Notes: generated by a model not told the origin, from the sequence alone. A stretch of 35,955 nt of DNA from Candidatus Obscuribacter phosphatis (GCA_001899315.1 MOYA01000005.1:73960-109914), one strand, 5' to 3'; numbered from the stretch's first letter, positions 7,170 through 15,495 are shown. Translations and numbers: made by a program.

Positions 7170-8609
7170 TTACTTGTCCAGCACTTCCCAGTCCTTGCCG
7201 TCCAGGTTGAACAGCAGCGACAGGAAGGTGGTCGCGTAGGCTCCCCGACGCAGAGCGAAGGTGAGCTGGATGGATTCGTCGCGGGCCAACGTCTTCAGTT
7301 CGCCCACGCGCACGTGCGACGGACGGCGCGGACCCGGGCTTCCGTCCTGGTTCGTCAGGAAGTGCCTGCGCACCACCGGATCGATCTTGGACGGGATGGC
7401 TTCGGGCATCCAGCGCTCGTACCACTTCACACTGGCTTCGTCCCCCGCGAAGTAGAGCGGGATGACGGGTTCGCCGGTGCGACGGTCCACTTCCAAGGCG
7501 GAAAGCGGAATCTGCCCATCGAGAACACGCGCCAGCACCTGGTTGAACCAGAATGCCTGGTACGCGCCGACCCACAGGCTGACATCATCCCGCATCTCGA
7601 GGAACGCCTTCTCGATGTTGCGGGTCTCGATGATCTTCGAGATCAGCTTGTGCTCGATGAACATGTTCGCCGGCTCGTAAGCCGGACGACGGAAGGAACG
7701 GTTGCCGCGGTAGCTCGGCTGAGGCTCTTCCAAGATGCGCTGCATCTCGATGAAGTCCCAGCTCTGCTCGGCCACCGACTGACCCTTGGCGCGGGCGGTT
7801 TCTTCCGCCTGAGCCCAGAGCGCCGACAGCTTGCGCCGCAGCTCGTTGGCGAGGGGATGGTCATTCTCCTCGACCAGTTCGCAGCAGAAGCGCTTGACGC
7901 CGGCTTCCGACCCCATGGTGATGAAGTCGAGGCCGACGCCGAGCAGGTTCTGCCGACGACCGAGACGCTGACGCCCGAAGAAGTTGGGCATCACCACGGT
8001 CTCTTGGTCGTTCTGTACATAGGTGATGGACTTGAGACGCGGCGACAGGTATTCGTCGATCGCCGCCTTCTTCATGCCCGGCAGTCCGACCTGGAGCGTG
8101 AAGCTGTTCCCTTCCAGGAACCCCTTCCTGAGCACCCGGTCGTGCCGACGGACGTCCTTGATGAAGTAGCCGTGCTCACGGAGCATGCGCTCGTCCGGGG
8201 TGGCGTGACGACGCACCGCGTCGATGTCCACCGTCGGGTCGGAGATGACCACCATCTGGGCAGTGCGGGCCGTGCGGTCCTTGTTGCCTGCCATGGTGAT
8301 CTTGTTGGCCGGAATCTTCAGGTCGTTCGCCACCTTGCGGGCAGCAGCCGAAGAAGTGAGCCGGCACTTGACGAGCGTGAACGCCACGTACCGCCCGGTG
8401 AACTTCTCCATCTGTTCCGGAGTGAAGTCCGGCCGGGTGGTGGCCGTGAGCATGCCGTAGCGGTGGAACTCCTGCACGATGAAGTGCGACGCGTCAGCCT
8501 TGTGGAACGCCGGCACCACCGAGTGGTCACCGGCATAACGCCGCAGCTGTTCGGTCGGGAGGAATCCGAAACCGGTACGGGCAGCCTTATCAGAGATAAC
8601 GGTATCCAT
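7170..8609 (-). CDS. truD: TruD-family tRNA pseudouridine synthase, long form
   Basis: A 479-residue member of the TruD/Pus7 family, which converts U13 of tRNA (or other RNA sites) to pseudouridine. The catalytic block MAGNKDRTARTAQ (106-118) matches the family G-x-K-D-R-x-A-x-T signature, with Asp-111 as the expected nucleophile. NFFGRQRLGRRQN (209-221) matches the second signature N-Y/F-F-G-x-Q-R-F/L-G. The N-terminal FIVQEF fits the family's F-x-V-x-E start. E. coli TruD is about 350 residues, so this one is nearer to archaeal/eukaryotic lengths; the extra length is spread between motif 2 and the C-terminus. The ATG at 8609 has AGAGGTG upstream. It is one of four GC-rich minus-strand genes; the RNA target is unknown. 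Confidence 0.9.
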   Translation of the reverse strand: MDTVISDKAARTGFGFLPTEQLRRYAGDHSVVPAFHKADASHFIVQEFHRYGMLTATTRPDFTPEQMEKFTGRYVAFTLVKCRLTSSAAARKVANDLKIPANKITMAGNKDRTARTAQMVVISDPTVDIDAVRRHATPDERMLREHGYFIKDVRRHDRVLRKGFLEGNSFTLQVGLPGMKKAAIDEYLSPRLKSITYVQNDQETVVMPNFFGRQRLGRRQNLLGVGLDFITMGSEAGVKRFCCELVEENDHPLANELRRKLSALWAQAEETARAKGQSVAEQSWDFIEMQRILEEPQPSYRGNRSFRRPAYEPANMFIEHKLISKIIETRNIEKAFLEMRDDVSLWVGAYQAFWFNQVLARVLDGQIPLSALEVDRRTGEPVIPLYFAGDEASVKWYERWMPEAIPSKIDPVVRRHFLTNQDGSPGPRRPSHVRVGELKTLARDESIQLTFALRRGAYATTFLSLLFNLDGKDWEVLDK

Positions 8610-8766
8610 GATTACACCTCTGTGTTTGAGGACCGATGCTTGTCGGCCCAGTAGTTAGGACAGAGCGGAAGTCAGCAACCGCAGGGTGCGGTCACCGTGT
8701 CCAGACCAGACGTCGCGCTCGGCGAACGATCCGTCAGACTTCCAACAGGGGAATGAAGCAACCTGC

Positions 8767-9534
8767 TTAGACGTTGGGGTCCACGGGCAGGTAGTCCAGC
8801 AGCGTCTCCATCTTGTCGATGTGGAGCGTGTCCGCCGGTACTTCTTCCGGGCTGTAGACATGCTCGCGGTCGATGAGGACCGTGCGCATGCCAAGCTCGC
8901 GGGCAGGCAGGATGTCGTTTTCCAGGTGATCGCCGATCATCAGGCAATCCTCCGGCTTGACGCCAGCGCGTTCGCATGCGCGCCGGAACAGCCTGATGTC
9001 GGGCTTTGCGTAGCCTTCTTCGAAGCTGTACACCCGCAGTTCTTCAGGAATGAACTTGCCAAGGCTCTCTTCGTCGAAGAGCGCTTTGACCGGGAATCCC
9101 CAGAGATTGGAGATGAGTCCATGGTTGAAACCAGCCGCCTTCAGCTTCTTGAGGACCTTGCGGGAGTCCACGAAGAGAAGCACGCACTGCGATTCTTTGT
9201 GCGTCACTTCACTGAATTCGGGCACCATTTCAGGCTCAACCGAGAGGTTGAACGGACGAGCCACCGCGCGCAGGAAGCCGACAGGGTCTTGTTCACCCTT
9301 GCGGTTCGGATGCGGGATATTGGTGGTCAGACAGACTTTCAAGAAGTCCGGGTCAACCGACTTGATGTTGCGCAGGTCGATTGTGTCCGTATGCAGCTTG
9401 AGGATGCGCTGGAGGTGCAGGATCGGCTCGCGGTTGTCCGAACGAGCGATTGTCCCCCAGAGGTCCCACCAGATGACCTTCGGTGCTTCCGAGGTCGACC
9501 AGGGTTTGATAGCAATACCATTTGATGGAGTCAT
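8767..9534 (-). CDS. HAD-superfamily hydrolase
   Basis: A 255-residue haloacid-dehalogenase-like phosphatase. Motif I is WWDLWGTI, with nucleophile Asp-24. The usual second Asp two residues on is Trp-26, a DxWGT variant also seen in other HADs. Motif II is LISN (Ser-142), motif III YAKPD (Lys-177), and motif IV MIGDHLENDI (Asp-202 and Asp-207). A helical cap occupies about residues 35-115. Loss of the second Asp, normally the acid/base in phosphatases, leaves open whether this is a phosphatase or a dehalogenase-type enzyme. The ATG at 9534 follows AAGGAGCTCACC. It lies between the zinc-ribbon gene and truD, with gaps of 205 and 157 bases. Confidence 0.88.
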   Translation of the reverse strand: MTPSNGIAIKPWSTSEAPKVIWWDLWGTIARSDNREPILHLQRILKLHTDTIDLRNIKSVDPDFLKVCLTTNIPHPNRKGEQDPVGFLRAVARPFNLSVEPEMVPEFSEVTHKESQCVLLFVDSRKVLKKLKAAGFNHGLISNLWGFPVKALFDEESLGKFIPEELRVYSFEEGYAKPDIRLFRRACERAGVKPEDCLMIGDHLENDILPARELGMRTVLIDREHVYSPEEVPADTLHIDKMETLLDYLPVDPNV

Positions 9535-9685
9535 GGTGAGCTCCTTCCATATGCGGTTGTCGGGCAGTTCGCACGCCAGAACATGCGCTGGACCCGAGGG
9601 TTACAGACTGGATTGATACTTTGGATATCCATTACGGAGACTCCGGTGTTGGAGTAGATTCCGGTTGGAGGCAAGGATGTTGGAA

Positions 9686-9712
9686 GCACGAGTCTCACGG
9701 TGAGACCCGTGC
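9686..9712 (-). terminator. Hairpin downstream of the zinc-ribbon gene
   Basis: GCACGAGTCTCAC (9686-9698) pairs with GTGAGACCCGTGC (9700-9712) with one mismatch that becomes G-U in one orientation. It lies 28 bases past the minus-strand stop at 9740. Only a few T residues follow, so it may be a terminator or an mRNA-end stabiliser. Confidence 0.5.
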
Positions 9713-9739
9713 TCTTTCACCCCGAGATGCGGTTGTCGC

Positions 9740-10429
9740 CTACAGGCAGTAGGTGACCTCCGCCGTCACTTCCACCGACTGACCGCCACTGGCGGGGTCG
9801 ACGAAGGAAAGCAGAACACGGCAGAGCCTGTCGTTCAGGTTGCTGTGCTTGATGGTGAAGCCGGACAGGAGCAGCCGACCACAGGCAGCAGCCAGGTCAG
9901 GCGGGCAGCGGCGGCTACGCAGATGCTGGTCGAACTGCGTGGACGGCGCATCCTTCTCGGTCTCCTGGCTGAGCGGATAGCCGCCCTTGAGCAGGATGCC
10001 GAAAGCGGTCGCCGACACGGAGTCGATGGCGTTCTTGTTGTAGCGCAGCTCGAGGCGAGCCGTCGGGTCTTCGCTGGCGAAGACCATGGTGACGATGGAG
10101 TCGGCCTCGAACAAGGCGTCGACAGAGCCCTGGGCCACGGCAGCAGCAGCGCGGTCAGAGGAGATCTCGCCGATGCCGTCACGTTCGCAGGAGAGCTTCA
10201 GCCCGGGGGCGTCGGCTTCGCGCGAGCGAATCAGGTTGGCGATGATGCTCTTGATGGCTGCGGGCTTGGCGGCGAAGACCTGGCGGTCCTTCTGCGACGG
10301 AACAGCCGTGATGCTGCCACAGGAGTAGCAGGCGACGTGCTGGTTGTCGAGGAGGTTGGCGCGGCAGGAGTCACCGTCATGACCGGCGATGGCACAGGCA
10401 GGACAGGCAGCGGTACCGATGATTTTCAT
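9740..10429 (-). CDS. Protein with T7-primase-like zinc ribbon, unknown
   Basis: A 229-residue protein. Residues 9-37 form a four-Cys zinc ribbon: CPAC, then 21 residues including DGDS and DNQHV, then CYSC. Spacing and the CYxC second knuckle resemble the zinc-binding domain of T7-type phage primases, which reads template DNA, and related ribbons. No primase or TOPRIM motif follows. The rest (about 55-229) is a soluble domain I do not recognise, rich in Ala and Ser, with further Cys residues at C-terminal positions (RRCPPD, AACGRL, DRLCRV). The ATG at 10429 has AAGGAG about 10 bases upstream. It heads the four-gene minus-strand block. A nucleic-acid-binding role is inference from the ribbon only. 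Confidence 0.75.
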   Translation of the reverse strand: MKIIGTAACPACAIAGHDGDSCRANLLDNQHVACYSCGSITAVPSQKDRQVFAAKPAAIKSIIANLIRSREADAPGLKLSCERDGIGEISSDRAAAAVAQGSVDALFEADSIVTMVFASEDPTARLELRYNKNAIDSVSATAFGILLKGGYPLSQETEKDAPSTQFDQHLRSRRCPPDLAAACGRLLLSGFTIKHSNLNDRLCRVLLSFVDPASGGQSVEVTAEVTYCL

Positions 10430-11493
10430 GATATAGAAAGCTCCTTTTCCTTCTCCGGAATGTTACAAGCGACCCATATCAACAACGCAGCAGCTCCGGA
10501 GAGGCACTTCCATCATTCAGCCGAAGACTCCCACGACACGATCCGACCAGCTTGCAGAGGCAAGTTGCGTTAGATGAGTGAGAATCAGACTGATTGATGA
10601 ATAGCGCTTAGCTGAAAAACCTTTTGGGTTGCGAGTTGATATAGATACCCGCAACTTAGAGGAAAGTTATCAAGAGATGCAAGTGTTTATTCAGCTGCTT
10701 TCAGAATTAATAAAGACAATACACGCGCGCAGGCGTTATTTAAGGGAACTTAAGATACCCCGAAAAGAAGATAAATACCTGCTCCGATGACCATTAAGTG
10801 CTCTACTCAATAAGTTAGCTAGCGCTAACACACACTGTATTTTCCCCACCCCAGCCAGATTAAGCAGCTATCACATCTAACAATAACCTGTCCAGTTGCC
10901 CATTTCGAGACAGTGAATCAAGCCCGACCCGACAGATTAGCGCAAGCTAAGCAACCTCACAAAACAGGCTAGCGAAGCTAACCGATTAATCAAGAAAGGC
11001 GTCACAACAGGCCTGTGGCTCAAAACCGCTGTGAGCAAGTCCAATATCAACGACAAAAGCCTTGAGCTTGATGAAGTCTGTATGCATAGATGCACGCGCC
11101 TGCGCGAACTGTATTAGTTAAAACTCAGTTTTGTCTTTCTTTCTACTATTGAGTCCGGGTGAGACCTATATCTACGTTAGACATACTGTTTCAATTTCTT
11201 CTCCAAGAGCTTAACCAAACCAAGACCAAACTATCTCGTCATGACGCCAATCAATCTCTGCCAGAGGATTCATCGCTGGTAGTTGTGTGACGTCTTTCGA
11301 GAATAGCCGCTTGACCGAAGCTCGAAAGAGCCTTTCAAGCAAGCTCAAAGAAAGAAATCGTACAGCGCGGTTCAGTCAAGGTCAGAAAGACCTCATGGAC
11401 GACTGGTCCTGCTTTTTTCTCAACCTGAAACCGAACCGCGCGACCAGGAAATGCCTGTGTCGAAACGGTTCCTAACAATCACGAGGTATCGCT
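10430..11493. other. 1-kb non-coding region rich in inverted repeats
   Basis: No coding frame is supported over 1,064 bases. Short inverted repeats are frequent: AATCAG/CTGATT (10583-10595), GTTGCG/CGCAAC (10628-10655), TTAAG/CTTAA (10740-10753), GTTAGC/GCTAAC (10814-10829), TTAGC/GCTAA (10937-10950) and GGCTAGC/GCTAACC with one mismatch (10967-10983). A 10-bp pair, CGCGCAGGCG at 10726 and its complement at 11097, spans 360 bases. GCGCGGTTC (11365-11373) and GAACCGCGC (11433-11441) can pair in the leader of the metallopeptidase gene, enclosing a T6 run (11413-11418). The region must carry divergent promoters and may encode RNA. Confidence 0.6.
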
Positions 11494-13329
11494 ATGAAAA
11501 TCATCGAAAACAAGCTGCATCACGTGTTCGGCCCGACCCCGGCGAAGCGCAGCAAGGTCGTCTCGCGGCTTCCCTCCGGCGCTCTCGGCAAGGCCATCAA
11601 CCGCCTGGTCGCCACCGTTCCCGATCTGGAACTGGAGTACGACCGCACCGGCCACGTTCGTCACCTGACTGCCCCCAAGCAGTCCATCTTCAGCGGCTCC
11701 ACCTTCCAGGGTGACGCCCGCGCCCACGCTGTGGCCATGCTCGGCACCAGCTCCTTCCACGAAGCGCTCGACCTCGAGGGCATCGAACTCGACAACGGCG
11801 CCAGCGAGAAGTTCGGCTGGGGTCATCGCGTCGACTTCAAGCAGTACATCACCCTCAAGTGCGGTCGCAAGCTGCGCGTTCGCAACGGCAGCGTCGGCGT
11901 TCACATGAACGACCAGGGCGACGTCTTCTCGGTCAACTCGACCATCAAGGTCTTCCCGCCCCGCAAGGTGCTGGGCAAGGTGATCAGCGAAGACGAAGCC
12001 ATCGCCGCCGCCAAGAAGCACGCCGCCAAGCTGGCCGGCTCGCTGGGCAAGGACCTGAAGAAGTTCGCCCGCGACCTGACCGGCGCGCTCGAGACCTGCG
12101 ACGCCAAGGCCGAGCTGGTTCTGTCCGAGCACGAAGGGCGCTTCGACCCGGTCTACGAGGTCGAGCTGTCCATCTGCGAGCCCCGCCAGCTCCTCATGAT
12201 GCTGGTCAAGGCCCGCACCGGCGAAGTGCTCTACCACGAGTCGAAGCTCCACTTTTCGGTGGTCAGCAATCGCACCCAGGTCGGTCTGAACCGCATCGCG
12301 GCCAAGACCCTGCTGCGCATTCCCGACCCCAAGGTGGCCGTGGGAAAGCAGGTGGTCGACCACTACGTCGATGACCTGCCCGACCCGTCGGTGCTCAAGA
12401 ACCATCGCCTGGTCATGCTGATTCGCAAGAATCGCAAGTGGGTGGAGGTCAAGGCCAAGGCGGACGGCACCTACAACTTCGACGTCAGCAAGGAGAAGGA
12501 CGAGTTCTCGGCGGTGATGACCTACATCGCCCTGAACACCCAGCTGGTCTGGATGGAAAAGCTGGGCATGAAGACGAAGTACGAGCCGCTCAAGGTCTTC
12601 ATGAACGACCCGAGCGTGCGCGACAACGCCTACCTCGACCCGGAGAACTGGGAGGTCCACATCGGCATCGGTTCCGGCATCGGTTCCGGTCTGGTGCAGG
12701 ACATCTTCCTCGACCTGGGCGTGAGCTGGCACGAGAACGGCCACGGCATCGTCACCATCCAGGCGCCCGGCAAGGACCTGCCCGGCAACGAAGGTGGCGC
12801 CATCCACGAAGCGACCGGCGACGTCCTCGGACAGCTGCTCGTGAGCTACTACTTCCGCCTCAAGTTCGGCGGGCTCATGGGCTACCCGGTCACCCGTGCC
12901 GACATCAAGGCCGACCCGCGCATCATCGGCGCCTACGCTCTGCCGCCGGATGGCATCCGGAAGCAGCGCAACGGCAAGACGGTGCGTGACAAGACCGGCG
13001 AGGTGCACGACGACGGCGAAATCGTCGGCGGCGCCCTGGCCGACTTGCTGGAAGCCATGACCACGGGCAGCGCTGTCACCGACGACGGCGCCAGCCTGGA
13101 AGCGGCGCTGGAGAACTATGCGCGCATCTACCTGATGGCGCTGGCTCTGGTCCCCGCTGCCCGCGTCACCTTCCGCGACCTGCGTCGCACCCTCATCACT
13201 GCCGACCAGCAGTTGCTGAACGGTGCCAACCGCGCTTCCATCGAAAGCAATTTCGACAATCGCGGCATCACCGCAGGCACGCAGGGCGGCACCAGCACGG
13301 TCAGCCGTCGCCGGCGTCGCATCGACTAA
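11494..13329 (+). CDS. Thermolysin-like (M4/M36-type) metallopeptidase, no signal peptide
   Basis: A 611-residue gluzincin. HENGH (413-417) is the zinc-binding HExxH, and NEGGAIHEATGD supplies the third ligand Glu-439, matching NESGAINEAISD of M4 enzymes. VHDDGEIVGGALADLL (His-505) matches the downstream catalytic-His region of M4/M36. The N-terminal half carries an FTP/PepSY-like propeptide region (about 45-250, with VFPPRKVLGKVISEDEA). Such enzymes are normally secreted zymogens, but the start MKIIENKLHH has no signal peptide or membrane segment, and the tail is basic (SRRRRRID). The ATG at 11494 has GAGG upstream. Codons are almost all G/C-ending. It is monocistronic with a strong terminator. 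Location and substrate are unknown. Confidence 0.88.
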   Translation: MKIIENKLHHVFGPTPAKRSKVVSRLPSGALGKAINRLVATVPDLELEYDRTGHVRHLTAPKQSIFSGSTFQGDARAHAVAMLGTSSFHEALDLEGIELDNGASEKFGWGHRVDFKQYITLKCGRKLRVRNGSVGVHMNDQGDVFSVNSTIKVFPPRKVLGKVISEDEAIAAAKKHAAKLAGSLGKDLKKFARDLTGALETCDAKAELVLSEHEGRFDPVYEVELSICEPRQLLMMLVKARTGEVLYHESKLHFSVVSNRTQVGLNRIAAKTLLRIPDPKVAVGKQVVDHYVDDLPDPSVLKNHRLVMLIRKNRKWVEVKAKADGTYNFDVSKEKDEFSAVMTYIALNTQLVWMEKLGMKTKYEPLKVFMNDPSVRDNAYLDPENWEVHIGIGSGIGSGLVQDIFLDLGVSWHENGHGIVTIQAPGKDLPGNEGGAIHEATGDVLGQLLVSYYFRLKFGGLMGYPVTRADIKADPRIIGAYALPPDGIRKQRNGKTVRDKTGEVHDDGEIVGGALADLLEAMTTGSAVTDDGASLEAALENYARIYLMALALVPAARVTFRDLRRTLITADQQLLNGANRASIESNFDNRGITAGTQGGTSTVSRRRRRID

Positions 13330-13331
13330 GG

Positions 13332-13425
13332 CTAAGACCTCGGTCTTAGTCGACTGAAGCAAAGGAGTCGACCGGGACCCGCTCACAAAGCGGATCATCC
13401 CGGTCGACTCTGGAGCTTCTCTTTT
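13332..13425 (+). terminator. Tandem hairpin terminator of the metallopeptidase gene
   Basis: A first hairpin CTAAGAC/GTCTTAG (about 13332-13349) begins right after the stop. A second, stronger one pairs GAGTCGACCGGGA (13365-13377) with TCCCGGTCGACTC (13398-13410) around an inner CCGCT/AGCGG stem, then a pyrimidine tract with T6. Confidence 0.88.
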
Positions 13426-13481
13426 TTCTCTCGTCTACGATGCTGTATAGTTTTTAAGAGCAGCAAAAATGCCAGCAAAAA

Positions 13482-13527
13482 CGGAATAGACTGCTGACAC
13501 TGTGGGCGGTATCAACAGTCTATTCTG
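13482..13527. other. Isolated 10-12 bp hairpin, possible RNA element
   Basis: GAATAGACTG (13484-13493) pairs perfectly with CAGTCTATTC (13516-13525), with two further flanking pairs and a 22-base loop. It lies between the metallopeptidase terminator and the next HAD gene, 160 bases before that gene's start. No T-run follows. Confidence 0.5.
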
Positions 13528-13687
13528 TTTAGTCGGCGGGGGATTAAGCTCGGCTTTGTCTACTGACAATCTACGAAAAGATAATGGCAAGATATGGTCA
13601 CAGCGATTAGAATCTCGCCCTGAGCATTTGCGATAATATATGCCGCTTACGCCGTTTATGCCGTTTCCTCAAAAGGCAGGAATAGAA

Positions 13688-14293
13688 ATGACTGAGATCA
13701 CCGAGGCACTAATTTTTGACATGGGCCATGTCTTTGTCGACTTTGAGTGGGAAGAAGTATGCAACGGCTTTTGCAGAGCCTTTAGCCTGAGCCAGGACCA
13801 ATTCAAGCCCATACTGAAACACATAGCCTCACTGGGCTATGAAACCGGCCATATCGACACCATCGGACTGCTTGCCGAAGTCGAGAAAGTCACCGAGGTG
13901 CAGCTGAGCGAAGAGCAGTTTCATGAACTCTGGAATGCCACTTTCAGAGAGAACGAAGAGATGAGCGCCTTGCTGGGTGAATTAAAAACCAAATATCCGC
14001 TTTACCTGCTCTCCAATACAAACGAGTCACACTGGCGCTATCTGGAAAACAAATTTGCGGTGAGCAGACATTTCCAAGACTTGGTACTTTCATTTGAAGT
14101 GGGCTATGCCAAACCGCAAGCTGAAATTTATCATCACACCCTATCAAAAACCGGAAAGCCCCCAGAGAAATGCCTTTTCATCGACGACCTAGTGGCAAAT
14201 GTTGAGGCAGCCAGAGCGGTCGGCATTGATTCGATTCTCTTTCAGTCACCAGAGCACTTGCAAAAAGAGCTAAGGCAGAGAGGCTTAATTTAA
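13688..14293 (+). CDS. HAD-superfamily phosphatase, YihX-like
   Basis: A 201-residue HAD-IA hydrolase. The ATG at 13688 (MTEITEALIFDMG) has AGGA 7 bases upstream and is preferred to an in-frame ATG at 13640. Motif I is IFDMGHVFVDF, motif II LLSNTNESHW, motif III YAKPQAEIY and motif IV LFIDDLVANVEAA. Overall length, the IFDxGxVxVD start, LSNTN and the FxDDxxxNxExA ending match the YihX alpha-glucose-1-phosphate phosphatase branch. Members dephosphorylate small phosphometabolites. The second motif I position after the nucleophile is Gly, as in that branch. It is a stand-alone gene with average codon use. The substrate is not established. Confidence 0.88.
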   Translation: MTEITEALIFDMGHVFVDFEWEEVCNGFCRAFSLSQDQFKPILKHIASLGYETGHIDTIGLLAEVEKVTEVQLSEEQFHELWNATFRENEEMSALLGELKTKYPLYLLSNTNESHWRYLENKFAVSRHFQDLVLSFEVGYAKPQAEIYHHTLSKTGKPPEKCLFIDDLVANVEAARAVGIDSILFQSPEHLQKELRQRGLI

Positions 14294-14295
14294 AA

Positions 14296-14327
14296 TAGCG
14301 CAAATTGCGCTAGCCCAAGAAAGGGCT
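14296..14327 (+). terminator. Paired hairpins after the YihX-like gene
   Basis: TAGCGCAA/TTGCGCTA with a single central base (14296-14312) abuts AGCCC/GGGCT (14312-14327) three bases after the stop. A T-run is missing directly after, so this could be a terminator or an RNA-end structure. Confidence 0.55.
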
Positions 14328-14658
14328 TCCGAAGACAGTTTTCATCTTAAAAGCGCCGAACAATAGTCCCAATAGTCTGACGTGGCAAGCGGCACGCTCG
14401 ATGCACCCACATGCCCTGAGATGCCCTTAATCTCATTACTCTATGAGCAAGAAAGAACAAGTAATAGGCTAAGACTGTTTTTCTACCTTTTCTCACCGCA
14501 GATCATTCAAACCGAGCATAGAGCCCAAGCACCAGCCATAAGCCGCTTTCCTAGACCATCCCCACCGGTGGTTTACTTGGAATGCCTGCTCTGACTGTTT
14601 CGCCCTCGATAAGCTCGGTGAGAAAAGATCTGCACACCATCAAATCAATTCGGAGCAA
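14328..14658. other. Intergenic region, nothing recognised
   Basis: About 330 bases before the two-helix membrane gene. A short plus-strand frame at 14382-14594 has no ribosome binding site or family likeness. The promoter of the next gene is presumably here. Confidence 0.45.
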
Positions 14659-15279
14659 ATGATGGACAAGTGCCAACGTCAACGCATTACCCTTCTCTCT
14701 CTGCGCAGCCTCCTTTCCGCCGGTGTGGGCGTCGTTGCTGGTTTCGCCGCCTTCCTCGCGGCCAACCACTTCGGCATCGACCTGCCGGCAGGCAGTGAGG
14801 CTCTCTTCGGCTGTGCCGCCGGCGCCATCGCCTGGTTCGCCAGCCGCAGCAAGTTCCAATTCACCGAAGAGTGCATGCACATGGCTCGCGGTGCGGATCT
14901 TCGCCAGGTGGCACCGGTGAAACTGGGCAAAGAACGTCCGGTTCGCAGTGCCGCACCGAGCGCCGGCAAGAAGCCCGAGACCCGGACCCCGGCAGTTCTC
15001 AACGCCGGTCAGTTCTTCAAGCGCGGTCGCATCGAAGTGACGGTGCAGGTCGGCGAAAACGACAGCAAGAATATCGAGGTGACAACCCGCGGTCTGAGCG
15101 GCAGCGAGTTCAAGGGCAACAACGGTCTGCGCCCGCGCCTCGAGAGCGTCAGCGGCGTCAGCTGGGAAAACCCCCGCAACGACCAGAACGGCACCCGCAC
15201 CATGGTCGGCAAGGTGACCGGCCGCAACGAAAGCGAGATCGCCGAGAAGCTCACCGCCATCTGCGAGCGCTTCGCCTGA
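14659..15279 (+). CDS. Two-helix membrane protein with soluble C-terminal domain, unknown
   Basis: A 206-residue protein starting MMDKCQRQRITLL; the first two codons are both ATG (14659 and 14662) and CGGAG lies 3-8 bases upstream. Two membrane segments form a hairpin (about 16-36 and 44-62). A basic, Ala/Pro-rich linker (75-115) follows, then a soluble C-terminal domain of about 90 residues (RGRIEVTVQVGEN through EKLTAICERFA). I do not recognise the family. Codons are strongly G/C-ending and a strong terminator follows, which points to good expression. Topology, with both ends on the same side, is inferred from the basic start and linker. Confidence 0.7.
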   Translation: MMDKCQRQRITLLSLRSLLSAGVGVVAGFAAFLAANHFGIDLPAGSEALFGCAAGAIAWFASRSKFQFTEECMHMARGADLRQVAPVKLGKERPVRSAAPSAGKKPETRTPAVLNAGQFFKRGRIEVTVQVGENDSKNIEVTTRGLSGSEFKGNNGLRPRLESVSGVSWENPRNDQNGTRTMVGKVTGRNESEIAEKLTAICERFA

Positions 15280-15333
15280 GCTGTCCGCCTGAGCGGTCCG
15301 CCGAAACTAAAATAAGCACAGCCTGAATCACTG

Positions 15334-15376
15334 AGAAGCAACCTTCCACCAAGGAAGGCTGCTTCTCTTCTTTTTT
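15334..15376 (+). terminator. Intrinsic terminator
   Basis: AGAAGCAACCTTCC (15334-15347) pairs with GGAAGGCTGCTTCT (15353-15366) with one mismatch, then CTTCTTTTTTC. It lies 55 bases past the stop at 15279. Confidence 0.88.
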
Positions 15377-15445
15377 CACCATTTTCTATTATAACGCTTA
15401 GTATCTGCGCGGCAAAAAAAAATTTTGCAGACAAGCAAGAGAATC

Positions 15446-15486
15446 TCCGGCAATAACAATAGTTTTGGCTATTTGTTATTGCCGGA
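15446..15486 (-). terminator. Terminator hairpin of the 161-residue gene
   Basis: TCCGGCAATAACAA (15446-15459) pairs with TTGTTATTGCCGGA (15473-15486), with TAG/CTA continuing inside. It starts 10 bases past the minus-strand stop. The minus-strand T-tract (complement of A9 at about 15414-15422) lies roughly 25 bases further on. Confidence 0.75.
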
Positions 15487-15495
15487 ATCGCTCGT

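Noticed and set aside
7134-8654. 506-codon plus-strand frame
   Set aside because: It is the antisense shadow of truD; only the minus-strand protein shows family motifs and a ribosome binding site.
11479-13398. 639-codon open frame on the minus strand
   Set aside because: It lies wholly opposite the metallopeptidase gene, whose G/C-ending codons remove stops on the other strand. The plus-strand product has the full catalytic motif set.
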